7,304 nt of DNA, from contig DAHVAU010000021.1 of assembly GCA_027314465.1 (NCBI GenBank), positions 1 to 7,304 on the forward strand, in the 5' to 3' direction. Both the position numbers and the translations under genes were made by a program. The notes under the pieces were generated by a model that saw only the letters and a program-made list of their open reading frames with translations, ran no database searches and was not told the DNA's origin. The first letter of the stretch is position 1, and the number at the start of each line of letters is the position of its first letter. Source of the DNA: Microcaldota archaeon. GTDB lineage: Archaea > Micrarchaeota > Micrarchaeia > Micrarchaeales > CABMGC01. Shown in pieces: positions 1 to 4,309 of the stretch.

Positions 1-58
1 CGATGCCATCCGGTGAGTTTTCAACTGTGCGCCTGAGCCTTTCGGCCAAACTACCCAT
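1..58 (-). CDS. Unidentified gene, N-terminal 19 codons only (partial)
   Basis: On the minus strand an ATG at 58-56 opens a reading frame without stops to the left edge; the visible N-terminus reads MGSLAERLRRTVENSPDGI. It is short, but its support is good: a TATA-like element (80-90) lies about 26 bases upstream, the spacing expected if transcription starts at the A of the ATG (leaderless). The residues look like the charged, helical N-terminus of a soluble protein. No motif identifies the family and I do not assign a function. The rest of the gene lies outside the window. It diverges from whatever is transcribed rightward from the same TATA region. Confidence 0.6.
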   Translation of the reverse strand, partial: MGSLAERLRRTVENSPDGI

Positions 59-79
59 ATACTAATAATAAACAATATG

Positions 80-90
80 TTTATTTAAAG
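80..90. promoter_or_regulatory. Two-way TATA box
   Basis: The sequence TTTATTTAAAG reads as a TATA box on both strands. Its centre (about 84) is 26 bases from the minus-strand ATG at 58 and 24 bases from a plus-strand ATG at 108. The leftward assignment is the stronger one, because the rightward reading frame is doubtful. Confidence 0.55.
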
Positions 91-107
91 CTTTTGTTTA
101 TTCGAAC

Positions 108-236
108 ATGGAGGGGTTTAAATGGTGGAGGAGGAGAGGAACTCTCGAAGGCGCTAGGGATTTGAGAGTGTTTCCTGGCTGTTTCACGCCTATACTTCTA
201 GCCATATTTCACACCAGAAACAACATAAGCTTCTAA
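108..236 (+). CDS. Possible 42-aa small protein (weak)
   Basis: ATG at 108 opens a 42-codon frame ending TAA at 234-236. The peptide begins MEGFKWWRRRGTLEGARDL and ends in a more hydrophobic stretch with PILLAIF. For it: the ATG is 24 bases from the centre of the TATA box at 80-90, fitting a leaderless start. Against it: it is short, has no recognisable domain, and contains a strong stem-loop (138-175) that could instead mean a structured RNA. A shorter frame at 121-156, preceded by GGAGGGG, is also possible. I list it because spacing to the promoter is right, with low confidence. Confidence 0.2.
   Translation: MEGFKWWRRRGTLEGARDLRVFPGCFTPILLAIFHTRNNISF
138..175. other. Bulged stem-loop
   Basis: GGAA (138-141) plus CTCTC (142-146) can pair with GAGAG (164-168) plus TTCC (172-175). 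This gives 9 base pairs with a 3-base bulge (169-171) and a 17-base loop. It could be part of a small structured RNA transcribed from 80-90 in either direction. No known RNA family is recognised. Confidence 0.4.
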
Positions 237-245
237 GCCCAAGCA

Positions 246-259
246 GGTTCATCTGAACC
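246..259. repeat. 14-bp palindrome, candidate operator
   Basis: GGTTCA (246-251) and TGAACC (254-259) form a perfect inverted repeat around two bases. The right half-site ATCTGAACC recurs at 314-322 inside the larger palindrome at 297-321. A TATA-like element (263-270, minus orientation) and another (281-288, plus orientation) lie just to the right, so a repressor-binding role is plausible but inferred. Confidence 0.45.
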
Positions 260-280
260 ATAACTTATAGCCGGGCAAGA

Positions 281-288
281 TATATAAG
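281..288 (+). promoter_or_regulatory. TATA box upstream of the palindrome
   Basis: TATATAAG, preceded by the purine-rich GGCAAGA, resembles a BRE/TATA element. Transcription would start near 310, inside the 297-321 palindrome. The first gene starts about 150 bases further on, so this would give a long leader; 435-443 is the competing promoter for the same operon. Confidence 0.4.
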
Positions 289-296
289 CCGCTAGC

Positions 297-321
297 GTTC
301 AGATTTCCGGTAAATCTGAAC
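297..321. repeat. Perfect 10-bp inverted repeat, candidate operator or hairpin
   Basis: GTTCAGATTT (297-306) and AAATCTGAAC (312-321) are exact reverse complements around a 5-base centre (CCGGT). The palindrome would cover roughly -13 to +12 relative to a start driven by the TATA box at 281-288, a classic position for a repressor site. As RNA it would form a stable hairpin. No U-tract follows, so I do not call a terminator. Confidence 0.55.
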
Positions 322-327
322 CCAAAA
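311..327. repeat. Direct repeat, copy 1 (17 bases)
   Basis: TAAATCTGAACCCAAAA here matches TAAATGAGAACCCAAAA at 371-387 in 15 of 17 positions. The two copies are 60 bases apart, start to start. Copy 1 overlaps the right arm of the 297-321 palindrome; copy 2 lacks the matching left arm. Confidence 0.45.
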
Positions 328-370
328 ATTATTCGGGAGTTGGACTTGTGCTTTCTTCGAGACTTTTCGC

Positions 371-387
371 TAAATGAGAACCCAAAA
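371..387. repeat. Direct repeat, copy 2 (17 bases)
   Basis: Second copy of the element at 311-327, differing at two positions. It lies near the right side of another inverted repeat, GTGCTTT (348-354) and AAAGCAC (385-391), whose 30-base spacer contains it in part. Confidence 0.4.
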
Positions 388-434
388 GCACGTAGAAAAC
401 TTTAAATCCCGCAAGAGGCGCAGATAGTGCGGCA

Positions 435-443
435 TTTATTTAA
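435..443 (+). promoter_or_regulatory. TATA box for the DUF4258-DUF2283 operon
   Basis: TTTATTTAA is centred at 439, about 28 bases before the ATG at 467 and only 19 before the ATG at 458. This favours 467 as a leaderless start. A second TATA-like stretch, CTTTAAAT (400-407), followed by the inverted repeat CCGCA (409-413) / TGCGG (428-432), could be an alternative or regulated promoter. Confidence 0.5.
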
Positions 444-466
444 GCTTTGAATTCGCTATGCTAACT

Positions 467-703
467 ATGGATATAGAGTTCACCACACATGCCTTGGGGC
501 GCATGCGCAAGTATGGCGTGGATAAGGCAATGGTCGAAAAGACGCTTGAAGCCCCTGACTCAGTTACCAAAGGTCACACGGAGCGCAGGATATACCAAAG
601 GAAGCTAAACGGTCACGTTCTCCGCGTGATAGTAGAAGAGCATAAAAGCTTTCTAGTCGTAATTACTACGTATAAGGCAAGGAGTGTTAGATATGATATA
701 TAG
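467..703 (+). CDS. DUF4258-like protein, probable toxin of a type II toxin-antitoxin pair
   Basis: The 78-residue product fits the small alpha/beta DUF4258 pattern: an N-terminal strand ending THA (residues 7-9), then RMRKYGV (12-18) and a helix with VEKTLEAPD (23-31), a segment with RRIYQRKL (40-47), and C-terminal strands VLRVIVEE (51-58) and FLVVITTY (62-69). DUF4258 proteins are usually grouped with small RelE/ParE-like folds and are commonly found as putative toxins; RNase or other activity is not shown by this sequence. The next gene encodes a DUF2283-like protein and overlaps this one by 11 bases, so the two are probably co-translated. An upstream in-frame ATG at 458 would add three residues (MLT); 467 fits the TATA spacing better and there is no clear ribosome-binding site for either. 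Assignment is by residue pattern, not by a search. Confidence 0.8.
   Translation: MDIEFTTHALGRMRKYGVDKAMVEKTLEAPDSVTKGHTERRIYQRKLNGHVLRVIVEEHKSFLVVITTYKARSVRYDI
680..684 (+). promoter_or_regulatory. Ribosome-binding site for the DUF2283 gene
   Basis: AGGAG lies 8 bases before the ATG at 693, inside the end of the DUF4258 gene. It decides the start at 693 over an in-frame GTG at 684, which overlaps the site itself. Confidence 0.6.
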
Positions 704-908
704 ATATGATCCGAAGACCGACATCCTAGTTCTAATCTTAGGTAAGGGCAGGCTCGACTTCGGCGAGCAAAAGGAGAATATCATAACACACTATGACAAG
801 AAGGGTAAACCGCTCGAAATAGAGATACTTGAAGCCAGCAAGACGGCAATGAAGATGATGAGCACAATCATGACCGGCAAGAAGCGCGTAGCTATTGCGA
901 CCGTTTAG
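693..908 (+). CDS. DUF2283-like protein, probable antitoxin partner
   Basis: The 71-residue product has the DUF2283 layout: an N-terminal YDPKTDILVLIL (5-16), in which the family usually has YD..aD.LYI, then NIITHYDKKGKPLEIEILEASK (29-50), matching the typical strand-turn-strand ending in an IEILDASK-like motif. The C-terminal tail (51-71), rich in Met and Lys, could touch the partner protein. DUF2283 proteins are small beta-rich proteins often next to DUF4258 genes and are treated as putative antitoxins; that role is inferred here from context. The start at 693 is set by AGGAG at 680-684; GTG at 684 would add three residues. It overlaps the upstream gene by 11 bases and is followed after 6 bases by the 101-aa gene. 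Toxin-first order with overlap suggests translational coupling. Confidence 0.8.
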   Translation: MIYRYDPKTDILVLILGKGRLDFGEQKENIITHYDKKGKPLEIEILEASKTAMKMMSTIMTGKKRVAIATV

Positions 909-914
909 GATTGA

Positions 915-1220
915 ATGGAAAACAGAAGTAAGAGGCATAGGGTTACAATAACAGTAAGCGACAGCGAGCTAGATGCGCTTGAGGATTCTCTGATAGTCTG
1001 GAATCTCTGCAAAAAGCACAACGCCATGACTTTTGACTTCAAAAACGGAAATGCGAGGACTAGCCAGGAGATATTCAAAATGCAGGATGAATGCAAAGCA
1101 TGTCAGAGACAGAAGAGGCTTATATTTAGGAAGGCATGGGGTGTAACTGGCAGACTATTTGAAGCCAGGTATAATGCCTTAAAACTGCCTGATGCAAAAA
1201 ATGCAGGGGAAGAGATTTGA
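915..1220 (+). CDS. Hypothetical 101-aa protein overlapping tRNA-Leu in antisense
   Basis: I do not recognise this protein. It starts at ATG 915, six bases after the DUF2283 stop, with a weak AGGA at 907-910, so it is probably the third gene of the same transcript. The N-terminus is basic (KRHRVTITVSDSELDALEDSL, about 6-26 with the first residues); a short strand followed by a helix there resembles the start of a ribbon-helix-helix DNA-binding fold, but this is only a resemblance. The middle has cysteines at 32, 60 and 63 (the last two as CKAC) followed by a strongly basic helix. No membrane segment or signal peptide is visible. The last codons (1202-1220) are the reverse complement of the 3' end of tRNA-Leu, and 1196-1201 is the T-tract that may end the tRNA transcript. 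The C-terminus may therefore be an accident of insertion beside the tRNA. Confidence 0.6.
   Translation: MENRSKRHRVTITVSDSELDALEDSLIVWNLCKKHNAMTFDFKNGNARTSQEIFKMQDECKACQRQKRLIFRKAWGVTGRLFEARYNALKLPDAKNAGEEI
1196..1201 (-). terminator. Oligo-T terminator of tRNA-Leu
   Basis: Six consecutive T on the minus strand follow directly after the discriminator base of the tRNA. Oligo-T tracts are typical archaeal termination signals. The tract lies inside the coding sequence of the 101-aa protein on the other strand. Confidence 0.55.
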
Positions 1221-1288
1221 ACTCTTGCATCCACTAAAGGAAGCGGGTCCTAAGCCCGTCGCATTTGGCCAGGCTCTGCCACCCCTGC
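1202..1288 (-). tRNA. tRNA-Leu (anticodon UAG)
   Basis: The minus strand folds as an 87-base class II tRNA. The acceptor stem GCAGGGG pairs exactly with CCCCTGC (1203-1209), with discriminator A. The D-arm contains AGCCTGGCCAAA. The anticodon loop CTTAGGA (1248-1254) gives anticodon UAG, reading CUA and wobble Leu codons. A long variable arm follows, and the T-arm AAGAG-TTCAAAT-CTCTT is intact. Position 27-43 of the anticodon stem is an A/C mismatch. There is no intron. CCA is not encoded, so it must be added after transcription. The 3' end overlaps the 101-aa gene in antisense; the 5' side faces serS across a shared TATA region. Confidence 0.93.
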
Positions 1289-1311
1289 ACGAGGATAACT
1301 CTCTTGGAATG

Positions 1312-1325
1312 TATTTATATATAAT
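1312..1325. promoter_or_regulatory. Shared TATA region of tRNA-Leu and serS
   Basis: TATTTATATATAAT reads as a TATA box both ways. Its centre (about 1318) lies 30 bases from the 5' end of the tRNA (1288) and 31 from the serS ATG (1350). Only 61 bases separate the two genes, so each promoter must use this element or overlapping parts of it. The serS leader would be about 5 bases or none. Confidence 0.65.
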
Positions 1326-1349
1326 GGAGCTTAATTGTATTGAGATTCG

Positions 1350-2645
1350 ATGCTAACTGTAAGGTACGTCAGGGACCGTCTTGAGGAAGTACGGGAGTCG
1401 ATGGAGAGGAGAAAGAGCGACTATCCCCTGGACGAGATGCTCAGGCTGGACGACGAGTCGAAGAAGATAAGCACAGAGGCGCAGCAGCTACGGGCCAGCA
1501 GGAACAAGGGCAGCATGGAGGTGTCCGAGCTCAAGAAGGCAGAGAAGGACGCGTCTAGCCAGATAGCTCAGCTTGCCACGATAAAAGAGCGCATAGACGA
1601 GATAGAGCAGCAGCTGCCAAGGTACCAGGAAAGGATAGATGCGCTTCTGTGGAACATGCCCAACACGCTTCACAGCTCAGTGCCGTACGGCAGGGACGAC
1701 ACTGCAAACGTGCAGATGAAACTGCACGGAACCCCTCGCAAGCACAGGCCGCTCATGGGCCACGAAGAGGCGCTGACAAAGCTCGATATGATAGACATAG
1801 AGCAGGCCGCCAAGGTCGCAGGCGCAAGGTTCTTCTATCTCAAGGGCGACATCGCGCTGCTGGAGCAGGCCCTGATAAGATTCGCCATAACTGAGCTCAC
1901 AAAGAAGGGATTCACACTAATAGCCCCGCCCATGATGATGCGCAGGGAGTACTATAAGGGAGTCACTGCCCTTGCTGACTTCCAGGAGATGCTCTACAAG
2001 GCCGGGGAGTCTGAGGAGGCGAAGTCCTCAAAGGACAACGAGCACGTAAGCGACGATCTGTTCATGATAGGCACATCAGAGCACCCAATGGCTGCGCTGT
2101 GCGCAGATCGCGTATTCTCTACAAAAGAGCTTCCTCTGAGATACATCGGATTCAGTCCATGCTTCAGGAGGGAGGCAGGAGCGCACGGCAAGGATACTAA
2201 GGGCCTGTTCAGGGTCCACCAGTTCTACAAGGTCGAGCAGTTCGTGTTCTCCACACAGGACTCATGGAAGATATTCGAGGAGCTTATAGCCAATGCCGAG
2301 TACCTGTTCAGCAAGCTCGAGATACCCTACAGGCTTGTTAATATCTGCACAGGCGACATAGGCACTGTTGCTGCAAAGAAGTACGATCTTGAGGCATGGA
2401 TGCCGGTGCAGGATACGTACAGGGAGATGGTATCATGCTCCAACTGCACAGACTGGCAGTCGCTGCGCCTCAACATAAGGTACGATGAGGCAGGGGAGAG
2501 GAAGTACGTTCACACGCTCAACTCCACTGCCATAGCCACCAACAGGGCTATAGTGGCAATAGTGGAGAACTACCTGAATGATGACGGCACCATAACGGTG
2601 CCTGACGCTCTCGTGCCGTACATGGGCAAGAGCAGGATCGGATAG
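1350..2645 (+). CDS. serS: Seryl-tRNA synthetase
   Basis: This cytosolic class II synthetase activates serine with ATP and charges tRNA-Ser. The 431 residues match the usual length. An N-terminal antiparallel coiled coil (about 1-104, charged, heptad-like, turning near RNKG at 51-54) binds the long variable arm of tRNA-Ser. The catalytic domain follows: motif 1 around GFTLIAPPMM (187-196), the TSE serine-binding loop (242-244), motif 2 with FRREAGAHGKDTKGLFR (272-288), SCSNCTDWQSLRLNIRY (362-378), and motif 3 LNSTAIATNRAIVAIVENY (390-408). The cysteines at 363 and 366 belong to the common SerRS type; the rare methanogen-type SerRS, with its different N-terminal domain, is excluded. The start is ATG 1350, 31 bases from the TATA centre, with no ribosome-binding site, which fits a near-leaderless transcript. 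The next gene, prf1, lies on the same strand after a short gap with its own TATA-like element. Confidence 0.97.
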   Translation: MLTVRYVRDRLEEVRESMERRKSDYPLDEMLRLDDESKKISTEAQQLRASRNKGSMEVSELKKAEKDASSQIAQLATIKERIDEIEQQLPRYQERIDALLWNMPNTLHSSVPYGRDDTANVQMKLHGTPRKHRPLMGHEEALTKLDMIDIEQAAKVAGARFFYLKGDIALLEQALIRFAITELTKKGFTLIAPPMMMRREYYKGVTALADFQEMLYKAGESEEAKSSKDNEHVSDDLFMIGTSEHPMAALCADRVFSTKELPLRYIGFSPCFRREAGAHGKDTKGLFRVHQFYKVEQFVFSTQDSWKIFEELIANAEYLFSKLEIPYRLVNICTGDIGTVAAKKYDLEAWMPVQDTYREMVSCSNCTDWQSLRLNIRYDEAGERKYVHTLNSTAIATNRAIVAIVENYLNDDGTITVPDALVPYMGKSRIG

Positions 2646-2673
2646 CGCAGTTAGGCCCTGGCGCTTGAGATAG

Positions 2674-2682
2674 CCTATAATA
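2674..2682 (+). promoter_or_regulatory. Possible prf1 promoter
   Basis: CTATAATAC in the serS-prf1 gap resembles a TATA box. Transcription would begin near 2703, upstream of the ATG at 2718 but downstream of the GTG at 2691. This argues for the later start. Read-through from serS is also possible. Confidence 0.4.
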
Positions 2683-2717
2683 CCAAATGCGTGCAGAATA
2701 ATACGAAGTTGTGGAAC

Positions 2718-3980
2718 ATGAAGAAAGAATACAGCATGCTCAGGGAGATAAAAAGGCTCAAGTCGGTGCGGGGCTACGGCACGGAGCTGATCACCGTATA
2801 CATACCTGCGGGATTTAACCTTGCAGAGGAGACTGGAAAGCTAAGGGAGGAGCACAGCCAGTCCGGGAACATAAAGTCAAAGTCTGTAAGGACTAACGTG
2901 CAGAGCGCGCTTGACAAGATACTGCAGTATCTAAAGCTGTACAGGGAGACGCCAAAGAACGGCCTTGCAATATTCTGCGGCAATGTATCTGACAATCCGG
3001 GCAAGGTGGATATAGAGCTCTTCTCAATGGAGCCCCCGCTGCCGCTCAAGGTCAACATCTATCGCTGCGACTCGACATTCATGCTTGAGCCGATAGAGGA
3101 CATAGTGGGATCAAAGGACACCTACCTGATAATAGTCATGGACGGCAGGGAGGCCACCATAGCTACGCTGAAGGGGGCGCACATACAGGTGATAAAAAAG
3201 CTCAACTCAATGGTCCACGCCAAGGTGAGGAAGGGGGGCCAGTCCGCGCAGCGATACCAGCGTGTCATAGAGGAGGAGATAGGGGAGTACCACGGCCGGG
3301 TATCTGACATATCAAACTCAACATTCCAGCAGAGCAACCCCAAGCTCAAGGGCGTGCTTTTGGGCGGCCCTGGGCCTGCAAAGGAGACCTTTGCCAAGCA
3401 TAACTCGCTTAACTACCAGCTCAAAATACTCGGAATGTATGATACCGGCTACACTGATGAATACGGGCTGCACGAGGTTGTTGAGAAGGCCGCAGACCTG
3501 CTCAAGGAGCAGGAGGCGTTCCAGGAGAGGAAGATCCTGGAGAGGTTCATGCAGGAGATGAGGGCGGGAGGAATGACTGTGCATGGCTTTGCCGCCACAA
3601 AAGCTGCGCTCGAGAAGAACCAGGTAGCCACCCTGATAATAAGCAGCGGCATAGATTCCATAATAAAAAGGAGGTGCTCCAAGTGCGCAGAGGATGTGTA
3701 CGTAATCATGTGGCAGCGCGAGGGCCAGAGCAGCACAGATCTCATAAACAAGAAGCTCTCCATAGAGAAGAACGCCGATCCAGAGGCCGAGCGCACGCAC
3801 GCCAAGGACGGCGGGATATGCGCCACTGTTGACATAGGCGTGGACAGGATAGAGGAGCTCATAGACCTTGCAGACAAGACCGGATCCGACACGACATTCG
3901 TCTCATCAGAGAGCTCGTACGGCAAGGAATTCCTCATGGGATTCACGGGAATCGGTGCCCTTCTAAGGTACAGGATCTGA
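2718..3980 (+). CDS. prf1: Peptide chain release factor aRF1
   Basis: aRF1 reads all three stop codons in the ribosomal A site and triggers release of the finished protein; in archaea it works with aEF1A and then ABCE1. With the start at 2718 it has 420 residues, normal for the family. Domain 1 carries NIKS (51-54) and YRCDSTF (115-121, the YxCxxxF motif), both for stop-codon recognition. Domain 2 carries the catalytic GGQ in RKGGQSAQRYQR (171-182). Domain 3 ends in FTGIGALLRYRI. The minidomain retains one CSKC (320-323), but the second CxxC found in many archaeal aRF1s is replaced by a longer charged segment with a single Cys (368). The ATG at 2718 fits the family start (MKKEYSMLREIKRLKS); a GTG at 2691 would add nine residues but lies before the predicted transcript start. 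Serves translation, as serS does. Confidence 0.96.
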   Translation: MKKEYSMLREIKRLKSVRGYGTELITVYIPAGFNLAEETGKLREEHSQSGNIKSKSVRTNVQSALDKILQYLKLYRETPKNGLAIFCGNVSDNPGKVDIELFSMEPPLPLKVNIYRCDSTFMLEPIEDIVGSKDTYLIIVMDGREATIATLKGAHIQVIKKLNSMVHAKVRKGGQSAQRYQRVIEEEIGEYHGRVSDISNSTFQQSNPKLKGVLLGGPGPAKETFAKHNSLNYQLKILGMYDTGYTDEYGLHEVVEKAADLLKEQEAFQERKILERFMQEMRAGGMTVHGFAATKAALEKNQVATLIISSGIDSIIKRRCSKCAEDVYVIMWQREGQSSTDLINKKLSIEKNADPEAERTHAKDGGICATVDIGVDRIEELIDLADKTGSDTTFVSSESSYGKEFLMGFTGIGALLRYRI

Positions 3981-4015
3981 GCGGTACTGCCACTACTCGC
4001 TGGCTCCTGGAAGCC

Positions 4016-4023
4016 TTATAAAG
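4016..4023 (+). promoter_or_regulatory. TATA box of the histone gene
   Basis: TTATAAAG lies about 44 bases before the histone ATG at 4064. This predicts a leader of roughly 18 bases containing TTGGGGAT (4052-4059), which could act as a weak ribosome-binding site. Unlike most genes here, this one appears to have a leader. Confidence 0.5.
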
Positions 4024-4063
4024 CTTGCCGGCTCAACCTATTTCCGTCTAATTGGGGATTAGA

Positions 4064-4309
4064 ATGGGAGAAAGAATTTTTAGTCTATACGAGATGGAGC
4101 AGTTCATAAGGGAGGCCGGAGCGGACAGGGTAACTGAGGATGCGGTGCGCGATCTGGAAAGGGAGATTGAGAGACTCGCCAATACTGTTACAAAGAGCGC
4201 CTTAAAGTACGCCCAGCACGCAGGGCGCAAGCGCCTGATAAGGACAGCCGACGTGAAGCTGACAAAGAAGGCAGGCTCCCAGAAGGTCATACCAAACCTA
4301 AAGCAGTGA
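4064..4309 (+). CDS. Archaeal histone
   Basis: The 81-residue product has the histone fold: helix 1 about 8-18 (LYEMEQFIREAG), loop 1 GADRV (19-23), long helix 2 about 24-52 (EDAVRDLEREIERLANTVTK...), loop 2 AGRKRLIR (53-60) and helix 3 TADVKLTKK (61-69). Archaeal histones dimerise, stack into longer assemblies and wrap DNA in the nucleoid. GADRV and AGRK match conserved loops of the HMf-type family. Compared with typical 66-69-residue histones it has a few extra N-terminal residues, what looks like one extra residue in loop 2, and a short C-terminal tail (SQKVIPNLKQ). The start is ATG 4064; an in-frame TTG at 4052 would add MGIR and is less likely. Its 3' end overlaps the convergent minus-strand glycosyltransferase gene by 23 bases. 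Confidence 0.93.
   Translation: MGERIFSLYEMEQFIREAGADRVTEDAVRDLEREIERLANTVTKSALKYAQHAGRKRLIRTADVKLTKKAGSQKVIPNLKQ

Larger units (their letters stand above)
59..466. other. Long repeat-rich intergenic region without a convincing gene
   Basis: About 400 bases separate the leftward gene start (58) from the DUF4258 gene (467). The region is visibly richer in A/T than the genes on the right. It holds one weak 42-codon reading frame, a bulged stem-loop (138-175), two palindromes with the shared half-site TCTGAAC, a degenerate direct repeat and TATA-like boxes near 80-90, 281-288, 401-407 and 435-443. I see no tRNA fold, CRISPR-type array or insertion-sequence gene. Inference: a regulatory region, possibly with a small non-coding RNA. 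Confidence 0.6.

Noticed and set aside
98..205. 35-codon minus-strand frame starting MARSIGVKQPG
   Set aside because: It is short, has no ribosome-binding site and no well-placed TATA box, and shows no domain; it overlaps the stem-loop and the weak plus-strand frame.
297..327. Transcription terminator at the perfect hairpin
   Set aside because: No T-tract follows on either strand close to the stem, and the position relative to the TATA box fits an operator better.
246..391. CRISPR-like array from the TCTGAACC-type repeats
   Set aside because: Only two or three unequal, degenerate copies with irregular spacing, and no cas gene in the window.
1..1201. Second copy of the tRNA-Leu 3' end as an integration boundary
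   Set aside because: I compared the region by eye with the tRNA 3' end and saw only a shared AACTCT (140-145 region), too short to count as an attachment site.
2646..2717. RNA gene between serS and prf1
   Set aside because: The 72-base gap shows no tRNA fold or strong hairpin; only a TATA-like element is visible.
3318..3946. Two long minus-strand open frames (160 and 165 codons) across prf1
   Set aside because: They lie wholly inside prf1, which has all aRF1 motifs. Their translations are Leu/Ser/Pro-rich without any domain, as expected for frames opposite a real gene.
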